Shown: piece by piece, positions 27,783-35,738 of the stretch
Layout of the letters: each line of letters starts with the position of its first letter
Position numbering within the stretch: the stretch's first letter is position 1
Notes under the pieces: model-generated
What the model was told of the DNA's origin: nothing
Database searches by the model: none
The model's input: the letters and a program-made list of their open reading frames with translations, nothing else
Assembly: GCA_044871085.1 (NCBI GenBank)
Contig: JBIOZI010000298.1
Location: 1-35,937 of the forward strand
Source of the DNA: CADEED01 sp044871085
GTDB taxonomy: Bacteria > Pseudomonadota > Gammaproteobacteria > Steroidobacterales > Steroidobacteraceae
Direction: 5' to 3'
Length of the DNA stretch: 35,937 nt
Position numbers and translations under genes: made by a program

Positions 27783-27825
27783 CACGCTTTCACCCGGAAT
27801 GGCCAAAAACCGGCATGAAAGCGTG
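27783..27825. repeat. 43-base hairpin downstream of purB
   Basis: Perfect 10-bp outer arms CACGCTTTCA / TGAAAGCGTG enclose an inner CCGG/CCGG pair and a 12-base loop. It lies past the purB stop on the minus strand and before the next gene. No T-run follows it on the minus strand, so it is not a standard intrinsic terminator. It may be a structured RNA or an operator. Confidence 0.5.
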
Positions 27826-27937
27826 TGGCAGCTCGCACTTTACGCGTGTGCGCTGGACACGGACATCGGGGGAAATAGCCGCGTAACACGCGTCAGATAG
27901 CCGTCCCGGCCGCCCACCACCGGTGACGGAGGACAAA

Positions 27938-29302
27938 CTAGATGTCCCGAGCCATCCGTGCCGCGAGGCCCAGGTACTGCTGCGGCGCAAGAGCCTTGAG
28001 CCGGGTCCGTTCGGCTGCCGCCAGGGGTAGTTTGTCGATGAACGCCGCCAGGCCGCCGGCATCCACCTGCGAGCCGCGGGTGAAATCCTTGAGCAGCTCG
28101 TAGCCGTTCGGAACCCCGGCGGCACGCAGCGCGGTCTGCAGCGCCTCGCCCAGCACCTCGTGCGCGCGCTCGATGTCGGCGGCAATCGTTTTCGGATCGG
28201 CCGCGATCTTGCCGAGGCCGCGCGCCAGCGAATTCCAGGCGATGAGGGCGTGCGCCAGCGCAACCCCGACGTTGCGCAACACCGTGGAATCCGTGAGATC
28301 GCGCTGCCAGCGCGAGATGGGTAGTTTGGCCGCGAAGTGCGTGAGCAGCGCGTTGGCCACCCCGAGGTTGCCCTCGGCGTTCTCGAAATCGATGGGGTTA
28401 ACCTTGTGCGGCATGGTCGAAGACCCGACCTCGCCGGCGACGGCGCGCTGGCGCAGGTAGCCGAGCGAGATGTAACCCCAGGTATCGCGCGCGAAATCGA
28501 TGAGCACGGTGTTGATCGCCGCCAGGGCGTCGCAGTATTCGCCGATCCAGTCGTGCGGCTCGATCTGCGTCGTGTATTCGTTCCAGGTGAGCCCCTGCGA
28601 CTCGACGAACTTGCGCGCAACCGCGGGCCAATCCACCTTCGGCAACGCGGCGACGTGCGCGTTGTAGTTGCCCACTGCGCCATTCCACTTGCCGAGGATA
28701 TCCACGGCGTCGAACCGGGCGCGGGCCCGCAGCAGGCGCGCCACGACGTTGGCGAATTCCTTGCCGAGCGTCGTCGGGCTGGCGGTCTGCCCGTGCGTGC
28801 GCGACAGCATCGCGAGGTCCGCGTGCTCGTGCGCGAGCGCGCGCAGCTTGTCGATGAGCTTGCCGAGCTCGCCCGACAAGACGCCGCGCGCGGCGCGCAG
28901 CATGCGCGCGTAGGCCAGGTTGTTGATGTCCTCGGACGTGCAGCCGAAGTGCACCAGCTCGAGCACGGCGGGGCTGGCTCCGCCGGCGTGCAGTTTCTCG
29001 CGCACGAAGTACTCCACGGCCTTCACGTCGTGGTTGATGCGCGCCTCGATGGTCTTCACCGCCGCGGCGGCGTCGTCGCCGGGTTCGAGCGCCAGCGCGG
29101 CCGCGAGCTGTTTCACCCCGTCCGGCAGCGGCTGCGCGAGCATCTGCGGCACGGATTCGGCGAGAGTGAGCAGCCAGGCCGCCTCGATGCGCACCCGCTC
29201 GCGGATGAGGCCGCTCTCCGACAGCACCGCGCGCAGCGGGTCCGCACCCTTGCGATATCGGCCATCGACCGGGGAAAGCGCGGACAAGGCGACGGGATCC
29301 AT
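27938..29302 (-). CDS. purB: Adenylosuccinate lyase
   Basis: The 454-residue protein belongs to the fumarase/aspartase superfamily and catalyses two purine steps: SAICAR to AICAR, and adenylosuccinate to AMP. Visible are LSPVDGRYRKGADPLR at the N-terminus, TSEDINNLAYA, LSRTHGQTASPTTLGKE with the general-acid histidine, YTTQIEPHDWIGE and the flexible signature loop GSSTMPHKVNPIDFENAEGN. The length is close to E. coli PurB (456). ATG 29302 is chosen because the family N-terminus (D-P-V-A-L-S-A-L-S-P) follows; an in-frame ATG at 29362 would overlap the divergent fumC start. The upstream gap to fumC is 41 bases. Confidence 0.97.
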   Translation of the reverse strand: MDPVALSALSPVDGRYRKGADPLRAVLSESGLIRERVRIEAAWLLTLAESVPQMLAQPLPDGVKQLAAALALEPGDDAAAAVKTIEARINHDVKAVEYFVREKLHAGGASPAVLELVHFGCTSEDINNLAYARMLRAARGVLSGELGKLIDKLRALAHEHADLAMLSRTHGQTASPTTLGKEFANVVARLLRARARFDAVDILGKWNGAVGNYNAHVAALPKVDWPAVARKFVESQGLTWNEYTTQIEPHDWIGEYCDALAAINTVLIDFARDTWGYISLGYLRQRAVAGEVGSSTMPHKVNPIDFENAEGNLGVANALLTHFAAKLPISRWQRDLTDSTVLRNVGVALAHALIAWNSLARGLGKIAADPKTIAADIERAHEVLGEALQTALRAAGVPNGYELLKDFTRGSQVDAGGLAAFIDKLPLAAAERTRLKALAPQQYLGLAARMARDI

Positions 29303-29343
29303 GCTGAAGATGCCTCGAAAATGTGCTGCTAGACTGGCCGCGC

Positions 29344-30747
29344 ATGATATCCCGTGATTCACGCAAAGAGCACGACAGCTTCGGCGACATCGAAGTCGCC
29401 GCCGACGCGCTGTGGGGCGCGCAGACCGAGCGGGCGCGGCGCAATTTCGCGCTGAGCGATGCGCGCCTGCCCGCAGATTTCATCGCCGCGCTGGCGCTGA
29501 TCAAGGCCTCCGCGGCGCGCGCCAATGCGCAGCTCGGGCTGCTGCCGGCCGACGTGGCCGCGGCCATCGAGAACGCCGCGTTGAGCATCGCGCGCGGCGA
29601 GCACGGTGCGCAGTTCCCGCTCGACGTCTACCAGACGGGCAGCGGCACCAGCACCAACATGAATGCGAACGAGGTCATCGCGACGCTCGCGTCGCGCGCA
29701 CTGGGCAGGCCGGTGCATCCGAACGACCATGTCAACATGTGCCAGAGCAGCAACGATGCGATCCCGAGCGCCATCCACGTGAGCGCGGCCATGGTCACGC
29801 GCCGCGAGCTCCTGCCGGCACTGGAATCGCTGCGCGCCGTGCTCACGGACAAGGAGCGCGCATGGCAGTCGGTGCTCAAGACCGGCCGCACGCATCTCAT
29901 GGACGCCACCCCGATGACGCTCGGGCAGGAGGCCTCGGGCTGGCGCGCGCAGATCGACCTGGCGCTCGAGCGGCTGCGCGCCAGCGAGCCGCGTCTGCTG
30001 GCGCTCGCCCAGGGCGGCACCGCCATTGGCACGGGCATCAACGCGCACGTCGGGTTCGCGCCGCAATTCATCGCCGGGCTGCGGGCGTTGACGGGTCTGC
30101 CGTTCACGACGGCCGCCAATTTCTTCGCCGCGCAGGGCACGCAGGACACGGCCGTCGAGTTTTCCGGGCAGCTGCGCGCGCTCGCGGTCGCCCTCATGAA
30201 GATCGTCAACGACCTGCGCTGGATGGGCTCCGGTCCGCTGGCCGGGCTCGCCGAGCTCAAGCTGCCGGCACTGCAGCCCGGCAGCAGCATCATGCCGGGC
30301 AAGGTGAACCCCGTGATTCCCGAAGCGGTCGCGATGATCGCCGCGCACGTGATGGGGCTCGACGCCGCCATCGCCATCGCGGGGCAGTCCGGGAATTTCC
30401 AGCTCAACGTCATGCTGCCGCTGATCGCGAACAATCTCATCACCGCGATCCGGCTGCTGTCGGGCGGCGCGCGCGCGCTCGGCGAGCGTTGCATCGCGGG
30501 CGCCGAGCCGAATCTCGCGCAGCTCGACGACGCGCTGGCGCGCAATCCAATCCTCACGACCGCGCTCAACCCGGTGATCGGCTACGAGCGCGCCGCGGCG
30601 ATCGCCAAGCGCGCCTACGCGCAAGGACGGCCGGTGTTCGATGTCGCATTGGAGATGTCCGGCCTCGGCGCGGACGAGCTGCGCCGCCTGCTCGATCCGG
30701 CGACGCTCACGCGCGGCGGCCTGACGGAAGCCGGAGGCGCCGGTTGA
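29344..30747 (+). CDS. fumC: Class II fumarate hydratase
   Basis: The 467-residue protein is the oxygen-stable, iron-free fumarase interconverting fumarate and L-malate. Motifs are GSGTSTNMNANEV, VNMCQSSNDAIPSA, KTGRTHLMDATPMTLGQEAS with the catalytic histidine, and the signature loop GSSIMPGKVNPVIPEA. Length agrees with E. coli FumC (467). ATG 29344 lies three bases into the last intergenic triplets and gives the family start EHDSFGDIEVAADALWGAQT. The gene is divergent from purB, a member of the same superfamily, and its TGA overlaps the TTG start of the NUDIX gene. Confidence 0.97.
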   Translation: MISRDSRKEHDSFGDIEVAADALWGAQTERARRNFALSDARLPADFIAALALIKASAARANAQLGLLPADVAAAIENAALSIARGEHGAQFPLDVYQTGSGTSTNMNANEVIATLASRALGRPVHPNDHVNMCQSSNDAIPSAIHVSAAMVTRRELLPALESLRAVLTDKERAWQSVLKTGRTHLMDATPMTLGQEASGWRAQIDLALERLRASEPRLLALAQGGTAIGTGINAHVGFAPQFIAGLRALTGLPFTTAANFFAAQGTQDTAVEFSGQLRALAVALMKIVNDLRWMGSGPLAGLAELKLPALQPGSSIMPGKVNPVIPEAVAMIAAHVMGLDAAIAIAGQSGNFQLNVMLPLIANNLITAIRLLSGGARALGERCIAGAEPNLAQLDDALARNPILTTALNPVIGYERAAAIAKRAYAQGRPVFDVALEMSGLGADELRRLLDPATLTRGGLTEAGGAG

Positions 30748-31391
30748 GCGCAGCGACCGCGGATGCGCAGCTGCGCGATCGGATCATGCGTCGCTTCGCG
30801 GGCTCCCAGCCGCGCCACGAGATCACCGACTGGCGCCTGCTCGGTGTCGACACCGACCGTGTGAAGCGCCTGCAGCGCCACTTTCCCGTGGATCCTGTGC
30901 CGGCGGCGGTGCTGGTGCCGCTGGTCGACCGGCCCGAGGGCCTCACCGTGCTGCTCACGCAGCGTGCCTCGCAGCTCGCCAAGCACGCGGCGCAGATCGC
31001 GTTTCCCGGCGGCCGGCTCGACGACACGGATCCGGACGTCGCGAGCGCGGCGCTGCGCGAGGCGCACGAGGAGATCGGCCTCGACCGCTCGCGCGTGGAG
31101 GTCTTCGGCTATCTACCCGACCATGTGGTGATCAGCGGCTACCGCGTCACGCCGGTGTTGTCCCTGGTGCGGCCGCCGTTCACGCTGACGCTCAATCCCG
31201 CGGAGGTCGCCGACGTGTTCGAAATGCCGGTGCGCCACGTGTTCGACCGCGCCAACCACAAGGCGCGGCTGCGGCGCGTGGGCGACGAGGACATGCTGCT
31301 GTACGACATTCCATGGCAGGGGCAGAACGTCTGGGGCGCCACGGCCGGCATGCTGCTGACGCTGGTGCGCATGGTCGAGGAGGGCGCATGA
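30744..31391 (+). CDS. CoA pyrophosphatase (NudL/YeaB-type NUDIX hydrolase)
   Basis: The 215-residue protein has the UPF0035/CoA-pyrophosphatase signature LLTQRASQLAKHAAQIAFPG directly before a NUDIX box (GGRLDDTDPDVASAALREAH, then EEIGL). This family hydrolyses coenzyme A to phosphopantetheine and 3',5'-ADP. The start is TTG 30744 with GGAGG at 30732-30736, overlapping the fumC stop as TTGA; an internal ATG at 30786 is the alternative. The stop overlaps the mazG start as ATGA. Together with mazG it looks like a nucleotide house-cleaning pair translated from the fumC message. Confidence 0.92.
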   Translation: MSAATADAQLRDRIMRRFAGSQPRHEITDWRLLGVDTDRVKRLQRHFPVDPVPAAVLVPLVDRPEGLTVLLTQRASQLAKHAAQIAFPGGRLDDTDPDVASAALREAHEEIGLDRSRVEVFGYLPDHVVISGYRVTPVLSLVRPPFTLTLNPAEVADVFEMPVRHVFDRANHKARLRRVGDEDMLLYDIPWQGQNVWGATAGMLLTLVRMVEEGA

Positions 31392-32200
31392 GCGCCGACC
31401 CGGCCGCGGCGCTGGCGCGCCTGCTCGAGATCATGCGCCGGCTGCGCGATCCGGCGGGCGGCTGCCCCTGGGATCGCGAGCAGAGCTTCGCGAGCATCGC
31501 CCCGTACACCATCGAGGAAGCCTACGAGGTCGCCGAGGCCATCGGCCGCGGCGATCCGCACGCGCTCGAATCCGAGCTCGGCGACCTGTTGTTCCAGGTG
31601 GTGTTTCACGCGCAGCTCGGCACCGAGCGCCAGTGGTTCGACTTCGCCAGCATCGCCGCGGCAATCTCCAACAAGCTCACCGAACGGCATCCGCACGTGT
31701 TCGGCGACGCGCAGATCGCCTCGACTGCCGAGCAGAACCGGGCCTGGGAGGAGCACAAGGCACGCGAGCGTGCGGCGCAGACCTCGAAGGATGCCGCCGC
31801 CGCGAGCGAGCTCGCCGACGTGCCCCTGGCGCTGCCGGCGCTGGCGCGTGCCGCGAAGCTCGGCAAACGCGCCGGCCGGGTGGGATTCGACTGGCCCGAC
31901 GCGGGCGGCGTGCGCGACAAGATCGACGAGGAGCTGCGCGAGATCGACGCCGTGCCCGCGCACGACGACGAACAGCGCGCGGAGGAAGTGGGCGACCTGC
32001 TGTTCGCGGCCGCGAACTGGGCGCGGCACTTGGGCGTGGATGCGGAGGAGGCTTTGCGGCTCGCCAATGCGAAGTTCGAGCGGCGCTTCCGTGCCATGGA
32101 GCGGCGCGCCGCCGAGCGCGGGCTGGCGTTGAAATCGCTCGACGCGGCCGCGTGGGACGCGCTGTGGAACGAGGCCAAGTCGGAAAAGAGCCCGAAATAG
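31388..32200 (+). CDS. mazG: Nucleoside triphosphate pyrophosphohydrolase MazG
   Basis: The 270-residue protein has two MazG repeats. The first has PAGGCPWDREQSFASIAPYT, then IEEAYEVAEAIGRGD and ELGDLLFQVVFHAQLG, with the EExxE and ExxD metal ligands. The second has VRDKIDEELREIDAV and EEVGDLLFAAANWARHLGVD. MazG hydrolyses NTPs and dNTPs to monophosphates and in E. coli lowers ppGpp through the substrate pool. Length is close to the E. coli protein (263). The ATG overlaps the upstream NUDIX stop (ATGA), indicating coupled translation. It ends a compact fumC-NUDIX-mazG unit. Confidence 0.96.
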   Translation: MSADPAAALARLLEIMRRLRDPAGGCPWDREQSFASIAPYTIEEAYEVAEAIGRGDPHALESELGDLLFQVVFHAQLGTERQWFDFASIAAAISNKLTERHPHVFGDAQIASTAEQNRAWEEHKARERAAQTSKDAAAASELADVPLALPALARAAKLGKRAGRVGFDWPDAGGVRDKIDEELREIDAVPAHDDEQRAEEVGDLLFAAANWARHLGVDAEEALRLANAKFERRFRAMERRAAERGLALKSLDAAAWDALWNEAKSEKSPK

Positions 32201-32296
32201 GCCTCGGATCGGCCGTTTCCGACGTTCAGTAGGGATTCATGGGCTGGTGCCTAGAGTCTGCCTCACGGTCCGGACGATCCGGCCGACGGAGGCTTT

Positions 32297-32944
32297 ATGG
32301 CGAGCAGCAAGAAAGTGATGGTGGGGTTGATGGCCGCGGTGGTCGCTTTCGCCAGTGCCGGCGCGCTGGCCCAGGATGACCGCTATGACGATCGCTACGA
32401 TCGTCGGTCGGATCGCCCGCCGAACGATCGGCCGGATGGCCGCTACGACGATTCGTACGACGGCGAATACGACTACGCGAAAGTCATCGATGTCGAGCCG
32501 CTCACGCGCCGCGTGCGCGTCTCCACGCCCACGCGCGAATGCTGGGACGAAACGCGTTATGAACAGCCCGCTCCGTACTACGGTCCGTCGCGTGAGCGCG
32601 GCGGTGCCACGCTGCTCGGCGCCGCCATCGGCGCGGTCATCGGCCACCAGGTCGGCCACGGCCACGGACGTCGCGCGGCCACGGTCGCAGGCGCAGTGGT
32701 GGGTGGCGCGATCGCGCGCGACCAGGCCGAGCGACGCGCCGTGCAGAACGGCAGCCACGCATCGGTGCCGCCGCGTGAGTACACGGTGGAGCGCTGCCAG
32801 ACCCGCTACGACGACCAGTGGGAAGAGCGCGTCGACGGTTACCGGGTCACTTATGTGTACAACGGCCGCCGTCAGGTCACGACGCTGCCGTACAAGCCCG
32901 GCGATCGCATCCGCGTGCGCGTCGACGTGAGCCCGGCGGAGTAA
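32297..32944 (+). CDS. Envelope protein with glycine-zipper (2TM) domain
   Basis: The 215-residue protein starts at ATG 32297 with GGAGG upstream. A signal peptide (residues 1-26, ending A-L-A-Q) is followed by an Asp/Arg/Tyr-rich low-complexity segment (repeats of D-D-R-Y-D and R-S-D-R type). A glycine zipper, GATLLGAAIGAVIGHQVGHG and TVAGAVVGGAIARDQ, follows at about 103-142. The C-terminus resembles 17-kDa surface-antigen-type proteins. Such proteins sit in or across the outer membrane or periplasm; several respond to envelope stress. It precedes a PhoPQ-like cluster by about 100 bases. Its own promoter is likely but not clear from sequence. Confidence 0.85.
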   Translation: MASSKKVMVGLMAAVVAFASAGALAQDDRYDDRYDRRSDRPPNDRPDGRYDDSYDGEYDYAKVIDVEPLTRRVRVSTPTRECWDETRYEQPAPYYGPSRERGGATLLGAAIGAVIGHQVGHGHGRRAATVAGAVVGGAIARDQAERRAVQNGSHASVPPREYTVERCQTRYDDQWEERVDGYRVTYVYNGRRQVTTLPYKPGDRIRVRVDVSPAE

Positions 32945-32972
32945 TGCAGGAATTGTTTGCCATGGCGGTGCA

Positions 32973-33000
32973 GGCTGTCGGTTTCACGACTTTGACAGCC
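32973..33000. promoter_or_regulatory. Inverted repeat upstream of the PepSY-phoPQ unit
   Basis: GGCTGTC-N14-GACAGCC is a perfect 7-bp inverted repeat centred about 56 bases before the PepSY start. It could be an operator. The right arm contains TTGACA (32992-32997), but a fitting -10 at normal spacing is missing; TATTAG is 26 bases away. Confidence 0.35.
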
Positions 33001-33042
33001 CGCATCGCCTTTTCCGCGCAAACTATTAGACTTGTGCCCCTC

Positions 33043-33366
33043 ATGAGAAAGCTTCGCAAGGGACTCATCCCCGCCGCACTGGTGTTCATCGGTCTCGGAC
33101 CGCTGTCGCTGGCGCACGGCATGGCGGGTTCCAGGGAGCCCACCGGCACGAACGTCGAGGTCGGGGCCAATGGCTTCGTGCCGCGGCGTGACGGCATCTC
33201 GCTCGACGAAGCGGTGAGCCGCGCCGAAGCACAGTATCGCGCGCGCGTGGTGCGCAGCGACGTGCAGGACGAAGACGGCCGCAAGGTGTACGTATTGAAG
33301 CTGCTGTCCGAGGACGGCCGCGTGTTCACCGTCCGCATCGACGCCTCGACCGGCAGGATGCGTTAG
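33043..33366 (+). CDS. Small exported PepSY-domain protein
   Basis: 107 residues. The start at ATG 33043 gives a signal peptide (MRKLRKGLIPAALVFIGLG, then PLSLAHG). The mature part is one PepSY unit: ISLDEAVSRAEAQYRARVVR, then VYVLKLLSEDGRVFTVRIDA and S-T-G-R-M. PepSY domains are short inhibitory or sensing modules often encoded beside two-component systems. Upstream in-frame extensions lack a signal peptide and overlap the previous gene. Its TAG shares one base with the GTG of the response-regulator gene, so translation should be coupled. It is inferred to act in the periplasm, possibly as an accessory sensor of the following kinase. Confidence 0.88.
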   Translation: MRKLRKGLIPAALVFIGLGPLSLAHGMAGSREPTGTNVEVGANGFVPRRDGISLDEAVSRAEAQYRARVVRSDVQDEDGRKVYVLKLLSEDGRVFTVRIDASTGRMR

Positions 33367-34067
33367 TGCGCGCTCTGGTCGTGGAGGACGAAGCCTCCCT
33401 GCGTGAAGGATTGCGCGACCAGCTCGTGAAGCAGGGCTTCACCGTGGACGTCGCGGCCGACGGGGAGGAAGGGCTGTTCGCCGCCAGTGAATATCCGCTC
33501 GACATCGCGGTGATCGATCTCGGGTTGCCCAAGCTGCCGGGGCTGGAGCTCATCCGCAAGCTGCGCTCCACCGGCAAGAAGTATCCCATCCTCATCCTCA
33601 CGGCACGCGATCGCTGGCAGGACAAGGTCGAAGGGCTGCAGGCCGGCGCCGACGATTACGTCGCGAAGCCGTACCACTTCGAAGAAGTGCTGGCGCGCAT
33701 GCAGGCCCTGCTGCGCCGGGCGGGCGGCTGGGCCACGCCGGTGCTCGAGTGCGGACCGATCAAGCTCGACACGCGCGCGCAGACGGTCACGCTGCAGGGC
33801 GCCTCGATCGAGCTCACGACGTTCGAATACCGCATTCTCGAGCACATGATGCTGCGCGCCGGCGACGTCATCTCGAAAACCGAGCTCACCGAGCGGCTCT
33901 ATGACCAGGACTACGAACGCGACAGCAACGTCATCGAGGTGTTCATCGGACGCCTGCGGCGCAAGCTCGACCCCGACGAAACCCTGCATCCCATCGAGAC
34001 GCTGCGCGGCCGCGGTTACCGCTTCGCCATAGCCCGCAATGAAACGGCGCCCGCTCCGGGCGCGTAG
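33366..34067 (+). CDS. phoP: OmpR-family response regulator, PhoP-like
   Basis: 233 residues. The receiver domain (1-118) has acidic pocket E7-D8, phospho-acceptor Asp51 (IAVIDLGLP), Thr79 and Lys101. The winged-helix DNA-binding domain (about 130-226) has LTTFEYRILEHMMLRAGDVI and VIEVFIGRLRRKLD. The stretch TARDRWQDKVEGLQAGADDY closely resembles enterobacterial PhoP. The GTG start at 33366 overlaps the PepSY stop by one base. The symbol is assigned on this resemblance and on the adjacent PhoQ-like kinase. Whether it answers to magnesium or antimicrobial peptides here is unknown. Confidence 0.88.
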   Translation: MRALVVEDEASLREGLRDQLVKQGFTVDVAADGEEGLFAASEYPLDIAVIDLGLPKLPGLELIRKLRSTGKKYPILILTARDRWQDKVEGLQAGADDYVAKPYHFEEVLARMQALLRRAGGWATPVLECGPIKLDTRAQTVTLQGASIELTTFEYRILEHMMLRAGDVISKTELTERLYDQDYERDSNVIEVFIGRLRRKLDPDETLHPIETLRGRGYRFAIARNETAPAPGA

Positions 34068-34089
34068 TTAGACTGGGAAGCTCGTCGGG

Positions 34090-35475
34090 GTGTCCGCGCC
34101 ATCACTCAGACGCCGGCTCATGTTGTCGGTGCTCGGCGTGCTGGTCGTGTTCTTCGGCCTCACCGTCTTCCTGCTCGACATGCTGTTCCGCGACGCCGCC
34201 GGACGCAGCCTGCGCGAGGTGCTCGACGCGCAGATGGTCGCGCTGGTCGCGGCGGCGGACCCGGATGGGCCCGAATCCGTCACCCCCACCGCGCTGCTCG
34301 ACACGCGCTTCGAGACGCCGGGGTCGGGCCTGTACGCGGAAATCCGTTCCGGCAGCGGCGAGAGCATCTGGCGCTCGCAGTCGACGATCGGCACCGACGT
34401 GCAGTTCGGTCCCCCGCTCGAAAGCGGCGAGCGCAAATTCCTCCGCACCGAGATAGCGGGCAAGCACATTCGTCTCGCGGTGGCGAGCCGCGGCCTCGTG
34501 TGGGACCTGCACGGCCAGCCCGCCCGCTTCACGTTCAGCGTCGCATCGAGCCTCGAAGCCTACGAGGAGCAGGTCGCCGAATTTCGCCAGCAGCTGGTCG
34601 GCTGGTTTGCGGGGCTCGCGCTGCTGTTCGTCGCGACGCTCGCGCTGCTGGTGCGCTGGCTGTCGCAGCCGATGCGCCGCCTCGAGCGGGAGATCAAGGA
34701 AGTCGAGGCGGGCGCGCGCGATCGGCTGGGCGAGCACTGGCCGACCGAGCTCGCTCCGGTGACCGGCAATCTCAACGTGCTGCTCGACGGTGAGCGCCAG
34801 CGCATCAAGCGCTATCGCGACACCCTCGGCAACCTGGCGCACAGCCTCAAGACGCCGCTGGCGGTGATGCGCCAGGCGCTCGGGGCCGGCGGCGCGCCGG
34901 AACAGGCCGCATTCGGTGCGGCGCTGAACCGCGAGATCGACCGCATGACCGACATCATCGAGCACCAGATGAAGCGCGCGGCGGCCAGCGGTGGCGTGCT
35001 GCTGGGCCAGGCGCCGGTGGACCTGGCGCCGGTGGTCGCCGAGCTGCGCGGCGCACTGCTCAAGGTCTACGGCAACAAGGATCTGCTGTTCGAAGCGGCG
35101 ATCGCGCCGGGAGCGCAGTTCATCGGCGATCGCGCCGATCTCATGGAGCTGCTCGGCAATCTGCTCGACAACGGCTGCAAGTGGGCGAAGTCGCGCGTGC
35201 GCATCACGGCGAGCATCGATGCGGCCTCGGACTCGCGCGCCGCGCTCGGCATCGTGATCGAGGACGACGGCCCCGGCATCGCGGCCGCCGATCGCGCCAG
35301 GGTCCTCGAGCGCGGCGGCCGCGCCGACGAGGCCACGCCCGGCCACGGGCTCGGGCTCGCGATGGTGCACGACACCGTGGCCTTGTACGGCGGCGCCATG
35401 CGCATCGATGCATCGCCGCTCGGCGGCGCGCGTCTCGACCTCAAGCTTCCGGGCCGGGCCGGACCCGCGACCTAG
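34090..35475 (+). CDS. phoQ: Sensor histidine kinase, PhoQ-like
   Basis: 461 residues. Two membrane helices (about 9-31 and 170-190) enclose a periplasmic domain of about 135 residues. A HAMP linker (about 190-240) leads to the phospho-acceptor His251 in LAHSLKTPLAVMRQ, a PhoQ-type H-box. The ATPase domain shows the N-box LLGNLLDNGCKW (Asn361), G1 EDDGPGI and G2 GHGLGLAMVHD. The stretch LNVLLDGERQRIKRYRDTLG resembles E. coli PhoQ. GTG 34090 lies 22 bases after the regulator stop with GGGAAG upstream. The stop codon overlaps that of the convergent small gene as CTAG. Confidence 0.88.
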   Translation: MSAPSLRRRLMLSVLGVLVVFFGLTVFLLDMLFRDAAGRSLREVLDAQMVALVAAADPDGPESVTPTALLDTRFETPGSGLYAEIRSGSGESIWRSQSTIGTDVQFGPPLESGERKFLRTEIAGKHIRLAVASRGLVWDLHGQPARFTFSVASSLEAYEEQVAEFRQQLVGWFAGLALLFVATLALLVRWLSQPMRRLEREIKEVEAGARDRLGEHWPTELAPVTGNLNVLLDGERQRIKRYRDTLGNLAHSLKTPLAVMRQALGAGGAPEQAAFGAALNREIDRMTDIIEHQMKRAAASGGVLLGQAPVDLAPVVAELRGALLKVYGNKDLLFEAAIAPGAQFIGDRADLMELLGNLLDNGCKWAKSRVRITASIDAASDSRAALGIVIEDDGPGIAAADRARVLERGGRADEATPGHGLGLAMVHDTVALYGGAMRIDASPLGGARLDLKLPGRAGPAT

Positions 35476-35698
35476 AGCAAGCGACCCAGCCGCCGCTCGA
35501 TGAGCGAGCGCTCCCACTCGGGCCCGAGGAAGCGGATCACCAGTACATCCGCTCGTCGCGCGAGAGCTCCCAGAGACCCTTGCCCGGGAAATCGTAGTGC
35601 GCGAACGAGGTACGTTGCGCGCGGATGTCCTGCGCGACCGCTACCGGATCTGGCAACGATGGCGGAGCGGCACGGCACCGCCCGACAGCACGAGGCAT
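35472..35698 (-). pseudogene. Small gene apparently interrupted by a frameshift
   Basis: On the minus strand ATG 35698 opens a 53-codon frame containing AQDIRAQRTSFAHYDFPGKG and LWELSRDERMYW, ending at TGA (35537-35539). A GTG overlapping that TGA (GTGA) continues in another frame as VIRFLGPEWERSLIERRLGR to TAG 35472. Both stretches have the strong GC3 bias of real genes here, each in its own frame, and read like one protein of about 75 residues. Either a frameshift broke the gene (or is a sequencing error), or two tiny coupled frames exist. It follows the aldehyde dehydrogenase by 40 bases. I do not recognise the family. Confidence 0.45.
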
Positions 35699-35738
35699 CC
35701 CTCGGTGGCCGCGGCACGGCGGAGCCTTCCCGCGGTCG

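Noticed and set aside
27783..27825. Intrinsic terminator for purB
   Set aside because: The stem is good, but no T-run follows on the minus strand.
32992..33029. TTGACA followed by TATTAG as a promoter for the PepSY gene
   Set aside because: The spacing is 26 bases, far from the normal 16-18, so the pair is not supported as a sigma-70 promoter.
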